Assembly (NCBI GenBank): GCA_023252065.1
Contig: JAHEXO010000089.1
Span: forward strand, 1 to 7,601
DNA: 7,601 bases
From: Nocardioides sp.
Lineage (GTDB): Bacteria; Actinomycetota; Actinomycetes; Propionibacteriales; Nocardioidaceae
Direction: 5' to 3'
The notes under the pieces were generated by a model. The model worked only from the letters and a program-made list of their open reading frames with translations, was not told the origin of the DNA and searched no databases. Shown here one piece after another: positions 1-6,981 of this stretch. A program made the translations under genes and the position numbers. Numbering within the stretch: the first letter of the stretch is position 1; each line of letters starts with the position of its first letter.

Positions 1-1253
1 CGCGGTGGGAGGCACGCGGTCGAGAGCAGCAGCCATGGGACGAACGGCAGCCAGATGCGCTCCACCTCGGCCTTGCTCATCCGCGAGGCGTCGGCCAGCA
101 CGATCGCCAGCGCTGCCGACCCCACCATCAGCCGTACGGCGCGGGGCGACCGCCGGCCGGCGGCCAGGAGCGAGCCGATCCCGGCACCGAGCGCCGGGCC
201 GGCGCTGATCGCCAGCGCGGCCAGGTCACCCCACAGCCAGTACGACGCAGGGCGGGACGAGGCGATGCCCGCCCAGTAGCGGTCGTTCAGCACCGGGTAG
301 GCCTCCCACAGCCGGAAGCCGAGTGCTGCCAGCACGAGCACCGGCGCGAGGGCACCCAGCGCGACCGGCGGCAACGGCCGCCACGACCGGCCGGCCAGCA
401 TCACCGCCACGACCAGGGGGGCCAGCAGGACCAGGCCGTAGGAGAGCAGGAGGCAGCAGCCGAGCAGGAGGCCCCCGAGCAGACCCCAGCCCCAACACGC
501 GATCCGGCCCGTCGAGACCGTGGCCGCGGCCACCGCCGCAAGGCCCCACGCAGCCACCGCGGCGAACACCCCGTCGGCCGACACCGCCACCCAGATGGCT
601 GCCGGCGCGAGCACGAGGAACGGCGCCACGCGTCGTGCCACGTCCTCGGCACCGAGGCGTCGGAGGGTGACGAGCACGGCGACCGGCGTGGTGCACCCGA
701 CGAGGGTGATGGTCAGGGCGCCGGCGAAGGCGCCGCCGAGACCGACGCTCACCAGACCGACGAACAGCAGCAGGGCACCCGGCGGGTGGCCCGCCACGTG
801 GGTCTCCCAGCTGCCGGGTACACCGGCCGGGATCCGGTCGACGAAACCGCGGAGCATGGCGGGGACGTCGTGGATCGTGCGGGCCGTGGGCAGGTACTCG
901 TTGTGGTTCACGATCTCGTGGGTCAGCCCCGCCCGGCCGTCCACGAAGGCTAGCGCGAGCGTCCACGCCACGGTCGCGCCGTACGTCGTGAGGAGGAGCC
1001 ACCGCCACCGGAGTCTCGCGGCGAGGGTGAAGCCCTGCCACACCCCGACAGCCGCGACGACCACCGCCACCGGCGTGCCCCACCCCACCGCCGCCTCGAC
1101 GTATCCAGCCATGGGCGCGAACGGCCGCACCGGATGCAGGCTCGCGTGCACGGGCCAGTCCGCGAGGGCGGGCACCGAGACCGCCGCGGCGATCAGCACG
1201 AGTGCGACCACCAGCCCGGCCCAGGGCGCACGGTCGTAGCGGGCGGCTGGCAC
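1..1253 (-). CDS. Polytopic membrane protein, GT-C glycosyltransferase-like (C-terminus beyond window edge)
   Basis: The frame is open for 417 codons from a GTG at 1253-1251 to the window edge, with no stop. The product is almost entirely hydrophobic helices joined by short Arg-rich loops: about residues 11-32, 56-75, 84-104, 158-195, 212-245, 256-290, 297-312, 340-370 and 377-388. A long early extracytoplasmic stretch (about 105-156) carries D105, H112, E113 and the motif T-H-V-A-G-H-P-P-G (151-159). Late in the protein comes M-S-K-A-E-V-E-R-I-W-L-P-F (392-404). HPP-type loop motifs and a K/R-x-E-x-x-R-I-W motif before a late helix recur in actinobacterial membrane proteins of the GT-C/PMT type, which transfer sugars from polyprenyl-phosphate donors on the outer face of the membrane. 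That role is inferred; donor and acceptor are unknown. It is divergent from a GT2 gene, which fits a glycan pathway. The start was chosen because TAGCCT lies exactly 7 nt upstream; an in-frame GTG at 1283-1281 is the alternative. It could also be a non-enzymatic membrane protein. Confidence 0.8.
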   Translation of the reverse strand, partial: MPAARYDRAPWAGLVVALVLIAAAVSVPALADWPVHASLHPVRPFAPMAGYVEAAVGWGTPVAVVVAAVGVWQGFTLAARLRWRWLLLTTYGATVAWTLALAFVDGRAGLTHEIVNHNEYLPTARTIHDVPAMLRGFVDRIPAGVPGSWETHVAGHPPGALLLFVGLVSVGLGGAFAGALTITLVGCTTPVAVLVTLRRLGAEDVARRVAPFLVLAPAAIWVAVSADGVFAAVAAWGLAAVAAATVSTGRIACWGWGLLGGLLLGCCLLLSYGLVLLAPLVVAVMLAGRSWRPLPPVALGALAPVLVLAALGFRLWEAYPVLNDRYWAGIASSRPASYWLWGDLAALAISAGPALGAGIGSLLAAGRRSPRAVRLMVGSAALAIVLADASRMSKAEVERIWLPFVPWLLLSTACLPP

Positions 1254-1260
1254 GCGGCCC

Positions 1261-1266
1261 AGGCTA
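1261..1266 (-). promoter_or_regulatory. -10 element of a likely leaderless promoter for the minus-strand membrane-protein gene
   Basis: On the minus strand TAGCCT (TANNNT consensus) is followed by 7 nt (gggccgc) and then the GTG start at 1253-1251. Transcription would begin on or next to the start codon, as in common actinobacterial leaderless promoters. No convincing -35 hexamer is visible 16-19 nt upstream and no Shine-Dalgarno sequence precedes the start. If the upstream GTG (1283) were used, this element would lie inside the gene. Confidence 0.5.
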
Positions 1267-1353
1267 GGGGCGCGCAACGCCACCGAGGGCCGCGGCGGCG
1301 CGATGTCAGCGTTCCGTAAGCGGCAGGCACCCCGACCGACCCCTCCCCGCTCC

Positions 1354-1359
1354 TAGCGT
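1354..1359 (+). promoter_or_regulatory. -10 element of a likely leaderless promoter for the seven-gene operon
   Basis: TAGCGT matches TANNNT and is followed by 7 nt (gatcgac) and then ATG at 1367. The predicted transcription start falls at the ATG, and no purine-rich ribosome-binding site precedes it, consistent with leaderless translation. The arrangement mirrors the divergent promoter on the other strand. The -35 region (about 1330-1337) is only weakly consensus-like. Confidence 0.6.
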
Positions 1360-1366
1360 GATCGAC

Positions 1367-2050
1367 ATGGAGATCGAGCCCACGTGCGACCTCGTGCTCC
1401 CGTGCCACAACGAGGCGGGAGCACTGCCAGGTCTGCTGTCCGAGGTGCCCCCGGGCTTCTCGGCGATCGTGGTCGACAACGGCTCCACCGACGCGACCGC
1501 CGACGTCGCGCGGGGCCACGGGGCCCGCGTCGTCGGCGAGTCGCGGCTCGGCTACGGCGCCGCCGTGCAGGCCGGGATCGAGGCCGCCACGGCGGACTAC
1601 ATCGCGGTGATGGACGGCGACGGGTCCTTCGACCCGGCCGAGCTGCCGGCGCTGCTGGCTGCAGTGGCCGAGGGACGGTGCGACCTGGCGCTGGGACGCC
1701 GGCGCCCGGTCTCAGCGGGGGTCTGGCCGTGGCACGCGCGAGCCGGCAACGCGCTGGTGGTGTGGTGGCTGCGCCGGTCGGTCGGCTTCCCGGTGCACGA
1801 CCTGGCCCCCATGCGCGTCTGTCGGCGCGAGGCCCTGCTCGACCTGGAGGTCCACGACCGGCGCTTCGGCTACCCCCTGGAGCTCCTGCGGAAAGCCACC
1901 CTGGCCGGCTGGCGGCTCGAGGAGCACGACGTGACCTATCGGCCACGTGCGGCCGGCACGGTGTCGAAGGTCAGCGGCAGCCTGCGCGGCACGACCCGCA
2001 CCGCCCACGACTTCTGGAAGGTGCTGACGTCCGCGGAGGCCGGGGCATGA
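1367..2050 (+). CDS. Glycosyltransferase family 2 protein (dolichyl-phosphate-mannose-synthase-like GT-A fold)
   Basis: A 227-residue soluble GT-A enzyme expected to transfer a sugar from a nucleotide-sugar donor. It opens with a typical GT2 strand, L-V-L-P-C-H-N-E-A (9-17), then V-V-D-N-G-S-T-D-A-T (35-44) for nucleotide binding, the metal-binding D-G-D-G-S-F (83-88, DxD at D83/D85) and a late block with R-F-G-Y-P-L-E (166-172) and S-K-V-S-G-S (200-205). There is no C-terminal membrane segment, so it would act at the inner membrane face or in the cytosol. It could make a polyprenyl-phosphate sugar for the divergent GT-C-like protein, but that link is inferred. ATG 1367 was preferred to in-frame GTG 1358 because a TAGCGT -10 hexamer ends at 1359, so a transcript starting about 7 nt later begins at this ATG. 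Its stop overlaps the next start (ATGA). It is the first gene of the operon. Confidence 0.88.
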   Translation: MEIEPTCDLVLPCHNEAGALPGLLSEVPPGFSAIVVDNGSTDATADVARGHGARVVGESRLGYGAAVQAGIEAATADYIAVMDGDGSFDPAELPALLAAVAEGRCDLALGRRRPVSAGVWPWHARAGNALVVWWLRRSVGFPVHDLAPMRVCRREALLDLEVHDRRFGYPLELLRKATLAGWRLEEHDVTYRPRAAGTVSKVSGSLRGTTRTAHDFWKVLTSAEAGA

Positions 2051-2688
2051 GGGCGCTGGTCATGGCCAAGGCGCCCGTGCCGGGACGGGTGAAGACCCGG
2101 CTCGGTGTCCGGGTCGGCATGGAGGCGGCCGCCGGGCTCGCGGCCGCCGCGCTCCTCGACACCCTCGCCGTCTGTCGCTCCGCCTTCGCCGAGTGCCATC
2201 TCGCGCTCGACGGCGACCTCGCCGACGCCGTCCGGTCGGACGCGCTGCGACGCAGCCTCGACGGCTGGACCGTGCATCAACAGCGAGGCAACGGCCTCGG
2301 GGAGCGGTTGGCCCAGGCCCATGCAGACGCCGTCGGCGCCGGCCCGACCGTCCAGGTCGGGATGGACACCCCGCAGCTCACGACCACCGACCTGCGCACG
2401 GTCGCCGAGGCGGCCGCCGACGGCGACGCCGTGCTCGGCCCGGCGACCGACGGCGGCTGGTGGGTGCTGGCCCTCAGCGACGCGTCGGCGGCGGCGGCCC
2501 TGGCCGACGTACCGATGTCGCGGCCCGACACCTTCGACGCCACCCGCAGGGCGTTGGTCGCGGCCGGACAGACCGTCCGCCTCGGGCACGAGCTCACCGA
2601 CGTCGACACCGTCGACGAGGCGGCGCAGGTGGCGGGCTCCCTCACCGGGGGCCACTTCCTCGAGGCCTGGCTGAGGGTGACGGCGTGA
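2047..2688 (+). CDS. DUF2064 / TIGR04282-type glycosyltransferase-like protein
   Basis: A 213-residue GT-A-fold protein. It begins with M-A-K-A-P-V-P-G-R-V-K-T-R-L (6-19), the phosphate-binding N-terminus of this family, which resembles nucleotidyltransferases such as MobA and CofC. Further family blocks are Q-Q-R-G-N-G-L-G-E-R-L (78-88), G-M-D-T-P-Q (105-110, around the acidic metal-binding residue), G-P-A-T-D-G-G-W-W-V-L-A-L (131-143) and D-V-D-T-V-D-E-A (185-192). The length is normal for the family. Members were first grouped with arsenosugar-type clusters but are common beside GT2 genes without arsenic genes, and none is visible here, so the substrate is unknown. It may activate or transfer a sugar-like group for the same product as the GT2. 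The ATG overlaps the GT2 stop (ATGA), and GGAGG at 2035-2039 sits 7 nt upstream. The frame stays open far upstream inside the GT2 gene, but that part is a shadow. Confidence 0.85.
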   Translation: MRALVMAKAPVPGRVKTRLGVRVGMEAAAGLAAAALLDTLAVCRSAFAECHLALDGDLADAVRSDALRRSLDGWTVHQQRGNGLGERLAQAHADAVGAGPTVQVGMDTPQLTTTDLRTVAEAAADGDAVLGPATDGGWWVLALSDASAAAALADVPMSRPDTFDATRRALVAAGQTVRLGHELTDVDTVDEAAQVAGSLTGGHFLEAWLRVTA

Positions 2689-3320
2689 CCGCCCTGCCGC
2701 CGGCCAGCGTCTACACCCATGCCCTGCAGGGACATCCCTGCACGCTGTGGGCGGGCGACCTGGCCCCGCAGCCGCTTCCCACGCACGCCTGGCTCTCCGG
2801 TGCCGGGCCGGCCGACCAGGCCCTGCTGGCCGACTGCCACGGCCCGACCATCGACATCGGGTGCGGGCCGGGCCGGATGTCGGAGGCCCTGGCGCTGGCC
2901 GGCCACGCGGTCCTCGGCATCGACGTCGTCCCGGAGGCGGTCCGGCAGACCCGCACGCGCGGGGTGCAGGCCCTGCGGCGCAGCGTCTTCGACCCGGTGC
3001 CGGGTGAGGGCCGGTGGCAGACGGCGCTGCTCGCCGACGGCAACATCGGCATCGGCGGCGACCCGGTGGCGCTGCTCGAGCGCGTCCGCGACCTGGTCCT
3101 GCCGCAAGGCCGCGTCGTCGTGGACGTCGCACCGTGGGGCACCGGCGTGGTCACCCGCCACGTCATGCTAGAGACCTCCCACGGCCGGAGCGGGGAGTTT
3201 CCCTGGACGGCCGTGGGCGCCGACGCCATCCAGGCCGTCGCCTCCGCAGCCGGGCTCGGAGGCGCGACCGAGCACCGGTACGGCGACCGCCGGTGGGCCG
3301 TGATCGAGGCCCGGCCGTGA
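2685..3320 (+). CDS. Class I SAM-dependent methyltransferase
   Basis: A 211-residue Rossmann-fold methyltransferase. SAM-binding motif I is T-I-D-I-G-C-G-P-G-R-M (55-65), followed by motif II with the acidic ribose ligand in L-G-I-D-V-V-P-E-A-V. The next strand ends in L-L-A-D-G-N-I-G-I-G-G-D-P, in the motif III-IV area, and the C-terminal half supplies the remaining strands. There is no signal peptide or membrane helix, so it is cytosolic. The acceptor cannot be read from the sequence; its place between sugar-active enzymes and a redox enzyme suggests methylation of a glycan or lipid intermediate or of a cofactor-like small molecule. The GTG start overlaps the previous stop (GTGA), with GAGGG at 2673-2677 as ribosome-binding site. 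It is translationally coupled on both sides. Confidence 0.85.
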   Translation: MTALPPASVYTHALQGHPCTLWAGDLAPQPLPTHAWLSGAGPADQALLADCHGPTIDIGCGPGRMSEALALAGHAVLGIDVVPEAVRQTRTRGVQALRRSVFDPVPGEGRWQTALLADGNIGIGGDPVALLERVRDLVLPQGRVVVDVAPWGTGVVTRHVMLETSHGRSGEFPWTAVGADAIQAVASAAGLGGATEHRYGDRRWAVIEARP

Positions 3321-4489
3321 AGACCGTGACCCGTCCCCGCGTGCCCGACGAGCGCGACTTCACCTCCTGGCTGCGCAGCCCCGCCGTGACCGCCCGCGTC
3401 GGCCTGTGGCTCGGGATCTGCTTCGGCCTGGCCTTCGTCACGGGTCTGGTCAGCCACTGGGCGCAGACCCCGACGCCCTGGCTGCCGTTCCCGACCAGCC
3501 CCAGCTGGGGCTACCGGGTCACCCAGGGGCTCCATGTCGTCGCCGGCACCGCGGCCGTGCCGCTGCTGCTGGTCAAGCTCTGGACCGTCTTTCCGAAGCT
3601 GCTCGCCCGGCCGCCCCGGGAGGTGCGCGACCTCGCGGTGCACGGCCTCGAGCGGGTCTCCATCGCCGTGCTGGTGGCTGCCGCGATCTTCCAGCTCGTC
3701 ACCGGGCTGGCGAACGCCGCCCAGTGGTACCCCTGGCACTTCAACTTCCGCCCCACCCACTACGCGCTCGCCTGGATCGCCATCGGCGCGCTCGTCGTGC
3801 ACGTCGCGGTGAAGCTGCCGATCATCCGCGTGGCCCTGACCACCGACGTCGACAGCACCGACCAGGACCGGCCCACGATGCAGGCAGGGGCCGGCGTGAT
3901 GTCGCGCCGGGGACTGCTGCGCACCACCTGGGCCGCTGCCGGGGTCGCCGTGCTCGCCACCGCCGGCGCGACCGTGCCCTGGCTGCGCAAGGTGTCCGTG
4001 CTGGGCGTCCGCTCAGGGGACGGCCCTCAGGGCGTCCCGGTCAACCACTCCGCGGTCTACCGCGGGGTGGTGCCGGCCGCCACCAGCGCGGCGTACCGGC
4101 TGACGGTGGCGTACGGCGACCGCGAGACGACGCTGAGCCTGGCCGACCTGCGGGCCATGCCGCAGACGACGGCATCCCTCCCGATCGCCTGCGTCGAGGG
4201 CTGGAGCGCCGGCGCGACCTGGACCGGCGTGCCGGTGCGTGACCTGCTCGACCTGGTCGGTGCTCCGGCCGGCAGCGAGGTGCTCGTCGAGTCGCTCCAG
4301 CAGCACGGCGGCGAGCGGGTCAGCGTGCTGGCCGGCAACTTCTCCGACCACCCGCACACGTTGCTGGCACTCGACCTGGCCGGCGAGCCGTTGTCGCTCG
4401 ACCACGGCTTCCCGTGCCGCCTGATCGCTCCCGACCGGCCCGGCGTCCTGCAGACCAAGTGGGTCGGACGGCTGGAGGTGACCTCGTGA
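3317..4489 (+). CDS. Cytochrome b-like membrane domain fused to a sulfite-oxidase-type molybdopterin domain, with internal Tat motif
   Basis: A 390-residue two-part protein. Residues about 28-46, 70-90, 112-132 and 148-168 are four membrane helices. H73 and H148 fall on the outer side, and H109 and H162 on the inner side, of the predicted topology; H148-x13-H162 has the spacing of diheme cytochromes b. Next comes a cytoplasmic linker, the twin-arginine motif S-R-R-G-L-L-R (196-202) and a fifth helix (about 203-221). Residues 240-390 form an oxidoreductase molybdopterin-binding domain: I-A-C-V-E-G-W-S (290-297) with C292 as the likely molybdenum ligand, and D-H-G-F-P-C-R-L-I-A-P (362-372) plus Q-T-K-W-V-G (379-384), as in the SUOX/MsrP superfamily. 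The molybdenum domain would face outward and exchange electrons with the membrane through heme. Substrate unknown. The GTG start overlaps the previous stop, with GAGG at 3306-3309. No frameshift is seen. Fusions with a Tat-dependent last helix are known in actinobacteria. Confidence 0.88.
   Translation: MKTVTRPRVPDERDFTSWLRSPAVTARVGLWLGICFGLAFVTGLVSHWAQTPTPWLPFPTSPSWGYRVTQGLHVVAGTAAVPLLLVKLWTVFPKLLARPPREVRDLAVHGLERVSIAVLVAAAIFQLVTGLANAAQWYPWHFNFRPTHYALAWIAIGALVVHVAVKLPIIRVALTTDVDSTDQDRPTMQAGAGVMSRRGLLRTTWAAAGVAVLATAGATVPWLRKVSVLGVRSGDGPQGVPVNHSAVYRGVVPAATSAAYRLTVAYGDRETTLSLADLRAMPQTTASLPIACVEGWSAGATWTGVPVRDLLDLVGAPAGSEVLVESLQQHGGERVSVLAGNFSDHPHTLLALDLAGEPLSLDHGFPCRLIAPDRPGVLQTKWVGRLEVTS
4474..4480 (+). 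promoter_or_regulatory. Strong ribosome-binding site inside the molybdoenzyme gene
   Basis: GGAGGTG lies 12 nt into the predicted hybridisation window before the four-helix protein. It is 7 nt (after GGAGG) from GTG 4486 and 10 nt from ATG 4489. The other starts of this operon use 7-8 nt spacing and stop/start overlaps, so the site favours GTG 4486 with a GTGA overlap. Confidence 0.6.
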
Positions 4490-4906
4490 TGCGCGCAGCC
4501 CGGAGGGTGGCGCTGGTCGTCGGCGTCGCTGCCACGACGTACGGCGTGTGGCTGCTGCTCGACCTCGGCTGGGCCAACACCCGCTCGACCCTGGTCTGGC
4601 TCGTCGGCGGGGTCGTGCTGCACGACGGTGTCTTCGCGGTCGTGGTGCTGGCCGTGGCCCTCGTCGCCGTGCGGGTGGCTCCCGGCGACCGTCTCGCCCC
4701 GTGGGTCGTCGCGCTGGTCATCCTGGTGCCGGTCACCCTGCTCGGCATCCCCGAGCTCGGCCGCTTCGGTGCCCGCGCCGACAACCCGACCCTCCTCGAC
4801 CGTCCTTACTGGCTCGGCTGGTCGGTGATGGTCACACTGGTGGTCGTGGGCGTGCTCGTCGGTGCCCTGGCGACCAGACGGCGTCGTGCCGTTCGAGGGG
4901 GTGACG

Positions 4907-4932
<26 letters not shown>
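4486..4932 (+). CDS. Small four-helix integral membrane protein of unknown function
   Basis: I do not recognise a named family. The 148-residue product (147 if ATG 4489 is used) has a short basic N-terminus, four predicted membrane helices (about 8-26, 37-62, 72-87 and 109-129) and a charged cytoplasmic tail, R-R-R-R followed by G-G-D-D-D. Polar features in or near the membrane are L-H-D-G (45-48) in helix 2 and N-P-T-L-L-D-R-P-Y (100-108) just before helix 4. These are the likeliest functional residues, since the rest is plain hydrophobic. Both ends lie at or near the membrane's inner face by charge. It sits between the molybdoenzyme, whose stop it overlaps, and the response regulator, whose start lies inside its last 26 nt. 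It may be a partner of the cytochrome domain or an accessory part of the sensor kinase. The function is not assignable; that it is a real gene is well supported by the coupled context and ribosome-binding site. Confidence 0.8.
4895..4900 (+). promoter_or_regulatory. Ribosome-binding site of the response regulator gene
   Basis: GAGGGG is 6 nt from ATG 4907 and abuts the in-frame GTG 4901. The spacing therefore selects the ATG, giving the usual short N-terminus of receiver domains. It lies within the end of the four-helix protein gene. Confidence 0.6.
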
Positions 4933-5592
<660 letters not shown>

Positions 5593-5596
<4 letters not shown>

Positions 5597-6720
5597 CCCA
5601 GGACCAGCTCACCATCATCTGGACCACTGCCGCGTGGTCGGGCAGCGTCGCGGTCGTCGGTGGCGTCCTGATCTGGTTCGGCCGTCGCGCCTCCGTGCGC
5701 TGGCTGACGGTCGGCGTCGCCATGGTCGCCGTACTGGCCGTGCTGGCCGGCACGCTGGCGACCTCGAGGGAGATGTTCCTGTCGCGGCACGACCTGGGCG
5801 TGGTCGGTCTCGTGGCCACCGTGGCCGGGGTCGTCGCCCTGGCGTTCGCGCTCGCGGTCGGCATCGCGCTGGCCCGGTGGGCCCGAGACCTGCAGGAGCG
5901 GGCCCGCGCCTTCGGGGAGAGCGGCGAGTTCACCGCGACGGCGGCCACCGGTCCCGCGGAGTTCGAGCAGCTGGCGGCCGAGCTCCGCCGCACCAGCGCC
6001 ACGCTCGCCGAGTCGCGGGCCCGCGAGGTCGCTCTCGAGCAGTCGCGTCGCGAGCTGGTGTCGTGGGTCTCCCACGACCTGCGGACGCCGCTCGCCGGGC
6101 TCCGCGCCATGACCGAGGCGCTCGAGGACGGTCTCGCCGACGACCCTGCCCGCTACCACGCGCAGATGCGGGCGGAGGTCGAGCGGATGGTGCGGATGGT
6201 CGACGACCTCTTCGAGCTCTCCCGCATCCATGCCGGAGTCATGCGGCTCAGCCCGCAGCCGGTCGCGCTGGGCGACGTCGTCAGTGAGGCGCTCGCGAGC
6301 GCCGACTCGGTCGCCCGGGCGCGCGGCGTACGGCTGGACGGCGCGGTCGACCAGGGCGTCCTGGTCACCGCCGACCCCGCCGGCCTCTCGCGGGTGGTGT
6401 CCAACCTGCTGATGAACGCCATCCGGCACACGCCCGCCGACGGCGTCGTCGAGGTTCAGGGCCGGGTGGTCGACGACGGTGTCGAGCTGTCGGTGACCGA
6501 CGGCTGCGGAGGGTTGAGCGAGGACGACATGGCCCGGGTCTTCGACGTCGCCTGGCAGGGCAGCACGGCGCGCACCCCCGACCACGTCGACGGGTCGGGC
6601 GGCGCCGGGGCGGGCCTCGGCCTGGCGATCGTCAAGGGCATCGTCGAGGCCCACCTCGGCCAGGTCGCGGTAGCCAACCAGGAGCCGGGGTGCCGGTTCC
6701 TGGTGCGGCTGCCGGCCTGA
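5593..6720 (+). CDS. Sensor histidine kinase with three membrane helices and no sizeable sensor domain
   Basis: A 375-residue membrane kinase. The helices are at about 12-29, 36-56 and 69-94, with only a dozen residues (about 57-68) between helices 2 and 3 and no periplasmic or PAS domain, so the signal is probably read in or at the membrane. A HAMP-like linker and coiled coil follow (about 95-152). The dimerisation domain has W-V-S-H-D-L-R-T-P-L (158-167) with phospho-acceptor H161. The ATPase domain has the N box N271-L-L-M-N-A-I-R-H, the G1 box V-T-D-G-C-G-G-L (301-308) with Cys where many kinases have Gly, the F box around R-V-F-D-V-A-W and the G2 box G-A-G-A-G-L-G-L-A-I-V (337-347). It should phosphorylate the response regulator encoded upstream, whose stop it overlaps; GGGAG at 5580-5584 is the ribosome-binding site. 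It is the last gene of the operon and ends 16 bp from a convergent gene. Confidence 0.93.
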
Positions 6721-6736
6721 CGGCGGGCAGGCGCGG

Positions 6737-6973
6737 TCAGCGCGGGAAGTCGCGGAACGTGTCGAGCAGTGTCGCCTGCATCTCCTCGGAGAGGGTCTCC
6801 ACCGGGATCTCCCCCAGCACCGACGCCGTCTCCTTCATCTGCTCCAGGTACGTCGTGCAGCCCGGGCAGTACGCCACGTGGCGCTCGAACCGCTCGACCG
6901 TCTCCTCGTCGAGCGCACCCTCCAAGTAGTCGGTGACGAGCTCGACGAGCTCCTGGCAGGTCAGGTCGGCCAT
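6737..6973 (-). CDS. Small zinc-finger (zf-HC2) anti-sigma-factor-like protein
   Basis: A 78-residue soluble protein. It opens with C6-Q-E-L-V-E-L-V-T-D-Y-L-E-G-A-L (6-21) and has the zinc motif H32-x3-C36-x2-C39 in R-H-V-A-Y-C-P-G-C. This C...HxxxCxxC pattern defines the ZAS/zf-HC2 anti-sigma module, which clamps ECF sigma factors and in some members releases them when the cysteines are oxidised. The C-terminal half (40-78) is a helical tail with no membrane helix, so it is a cytosolic type. No sigma-factor gene is visible: the gene upstream, 6 nt away, encodes a flavoprotein. A partner could lie beyond the right edge or elsewhere. Redox control is plausible but unproven. The ribosome-binding site GAGG overlaps the upstream stop codon, so translation is probably coupled. 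Confidence 0.85.
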   Translation of the reverse strand: MADLTCQELVELVTDYLEGALDEETVERFERHVAYCPGCTTYLEQMKETASVLGEIPVETLSEEMQATLLDTFRDFPR

Positions 6974-6977
6974 CAGA

Positions 6978-6981
6978 CCTC
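6978..6981 (-). promoter_or_regulatory. Ribosome-binding site embedded in the flavoprotein stop codon
   Basis: On the minus strand GAGG shares its first two bases with the TGA stop of the flavoprotein (6982-6980) and sits 4 nt before the ATG of the zinc-finger gene. The arrangement implies coupling between the two genes. The spacing is somewhat short. Confidence 0.5.

Larger units (their letters stand above)
1254..1366. other. Divergent intergenic region
   Basis: These 113 bp separate the minus-strand membrane-protein gene from the plus-strand seven-gene operon. The region holds a -10-like hexamer near each end, each 7 nt from its start codon. The middle (about 1300-1345) has no clear -35 element on either strand and no convincing long inverted repeat that I could identify as an operator. 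Confidence 0.6.

Noticed and set aside
226..1083. Long minus-strand open frame (285 codons) in a second frame across the membrane-protein gene
   Set aside because: Its product is Arg/Gly/Pro-rich with no domain logic. The frame ending codons at positions 0 mod 3 instead gives regular membrane helices and recognised motifs, and is open for 417 codons.
520..1239. Plus-strand open frame (239 codons) opposite the same gene
   Set aside because: Low-complexity Ala/Thr/Pro/Arg product typical of the antisense shadow of a high-GC gene; no ribosome-binding site or family motif.
1290..1345. Short inverted repeats in the divergent region as a response-regulator operator
   Set aside because: Only 3-4 bp arms (for example CCG-taag-CGG) were found, and no pair of direct repeats at the 10-11 nt spacing expected for OmpR-type regulators.
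1358..1366. GTG 1358 as start of the GT2
   Set aside because: It overlaps the TAGCGT -10 hexamer, so the predicted transcript would begin after it; ATG 1367 fits.
1384..2046. N-terminal extension of the DUF2064 frame through the GT2 gene
   Set aside because: The extension overlaps the whole GT2 coding sequence in another frame and is Arg-rich. The family N-terminus begins exactly at ATG 2047, with GGAGG 7 nt upstream.
1936..3802. Several long minus-strand open frames opposite the DUF2064, methyltransferase and molybdoenzyme genes
   Set aside because: Arg/Gly/Pro-rich or His/Asp-rich shadows; the plus-strand frames carry clear family motifs and coupled starts.
4901..4906. GTG 4901 as start of the response regulator
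   Set aside because: It directly abuts the GAGGGG ribosome-binding site with no spacing; ATG 4907 has proper spacing.
6709..6726. Hairpin ctgccg/cggcgg overlapping the kinase stop as an intrinsic terminator
   Set aside because: The stem is only about 6 bp with one G-U pair and there is no following T tract; such stems arise by chance at this GC content.
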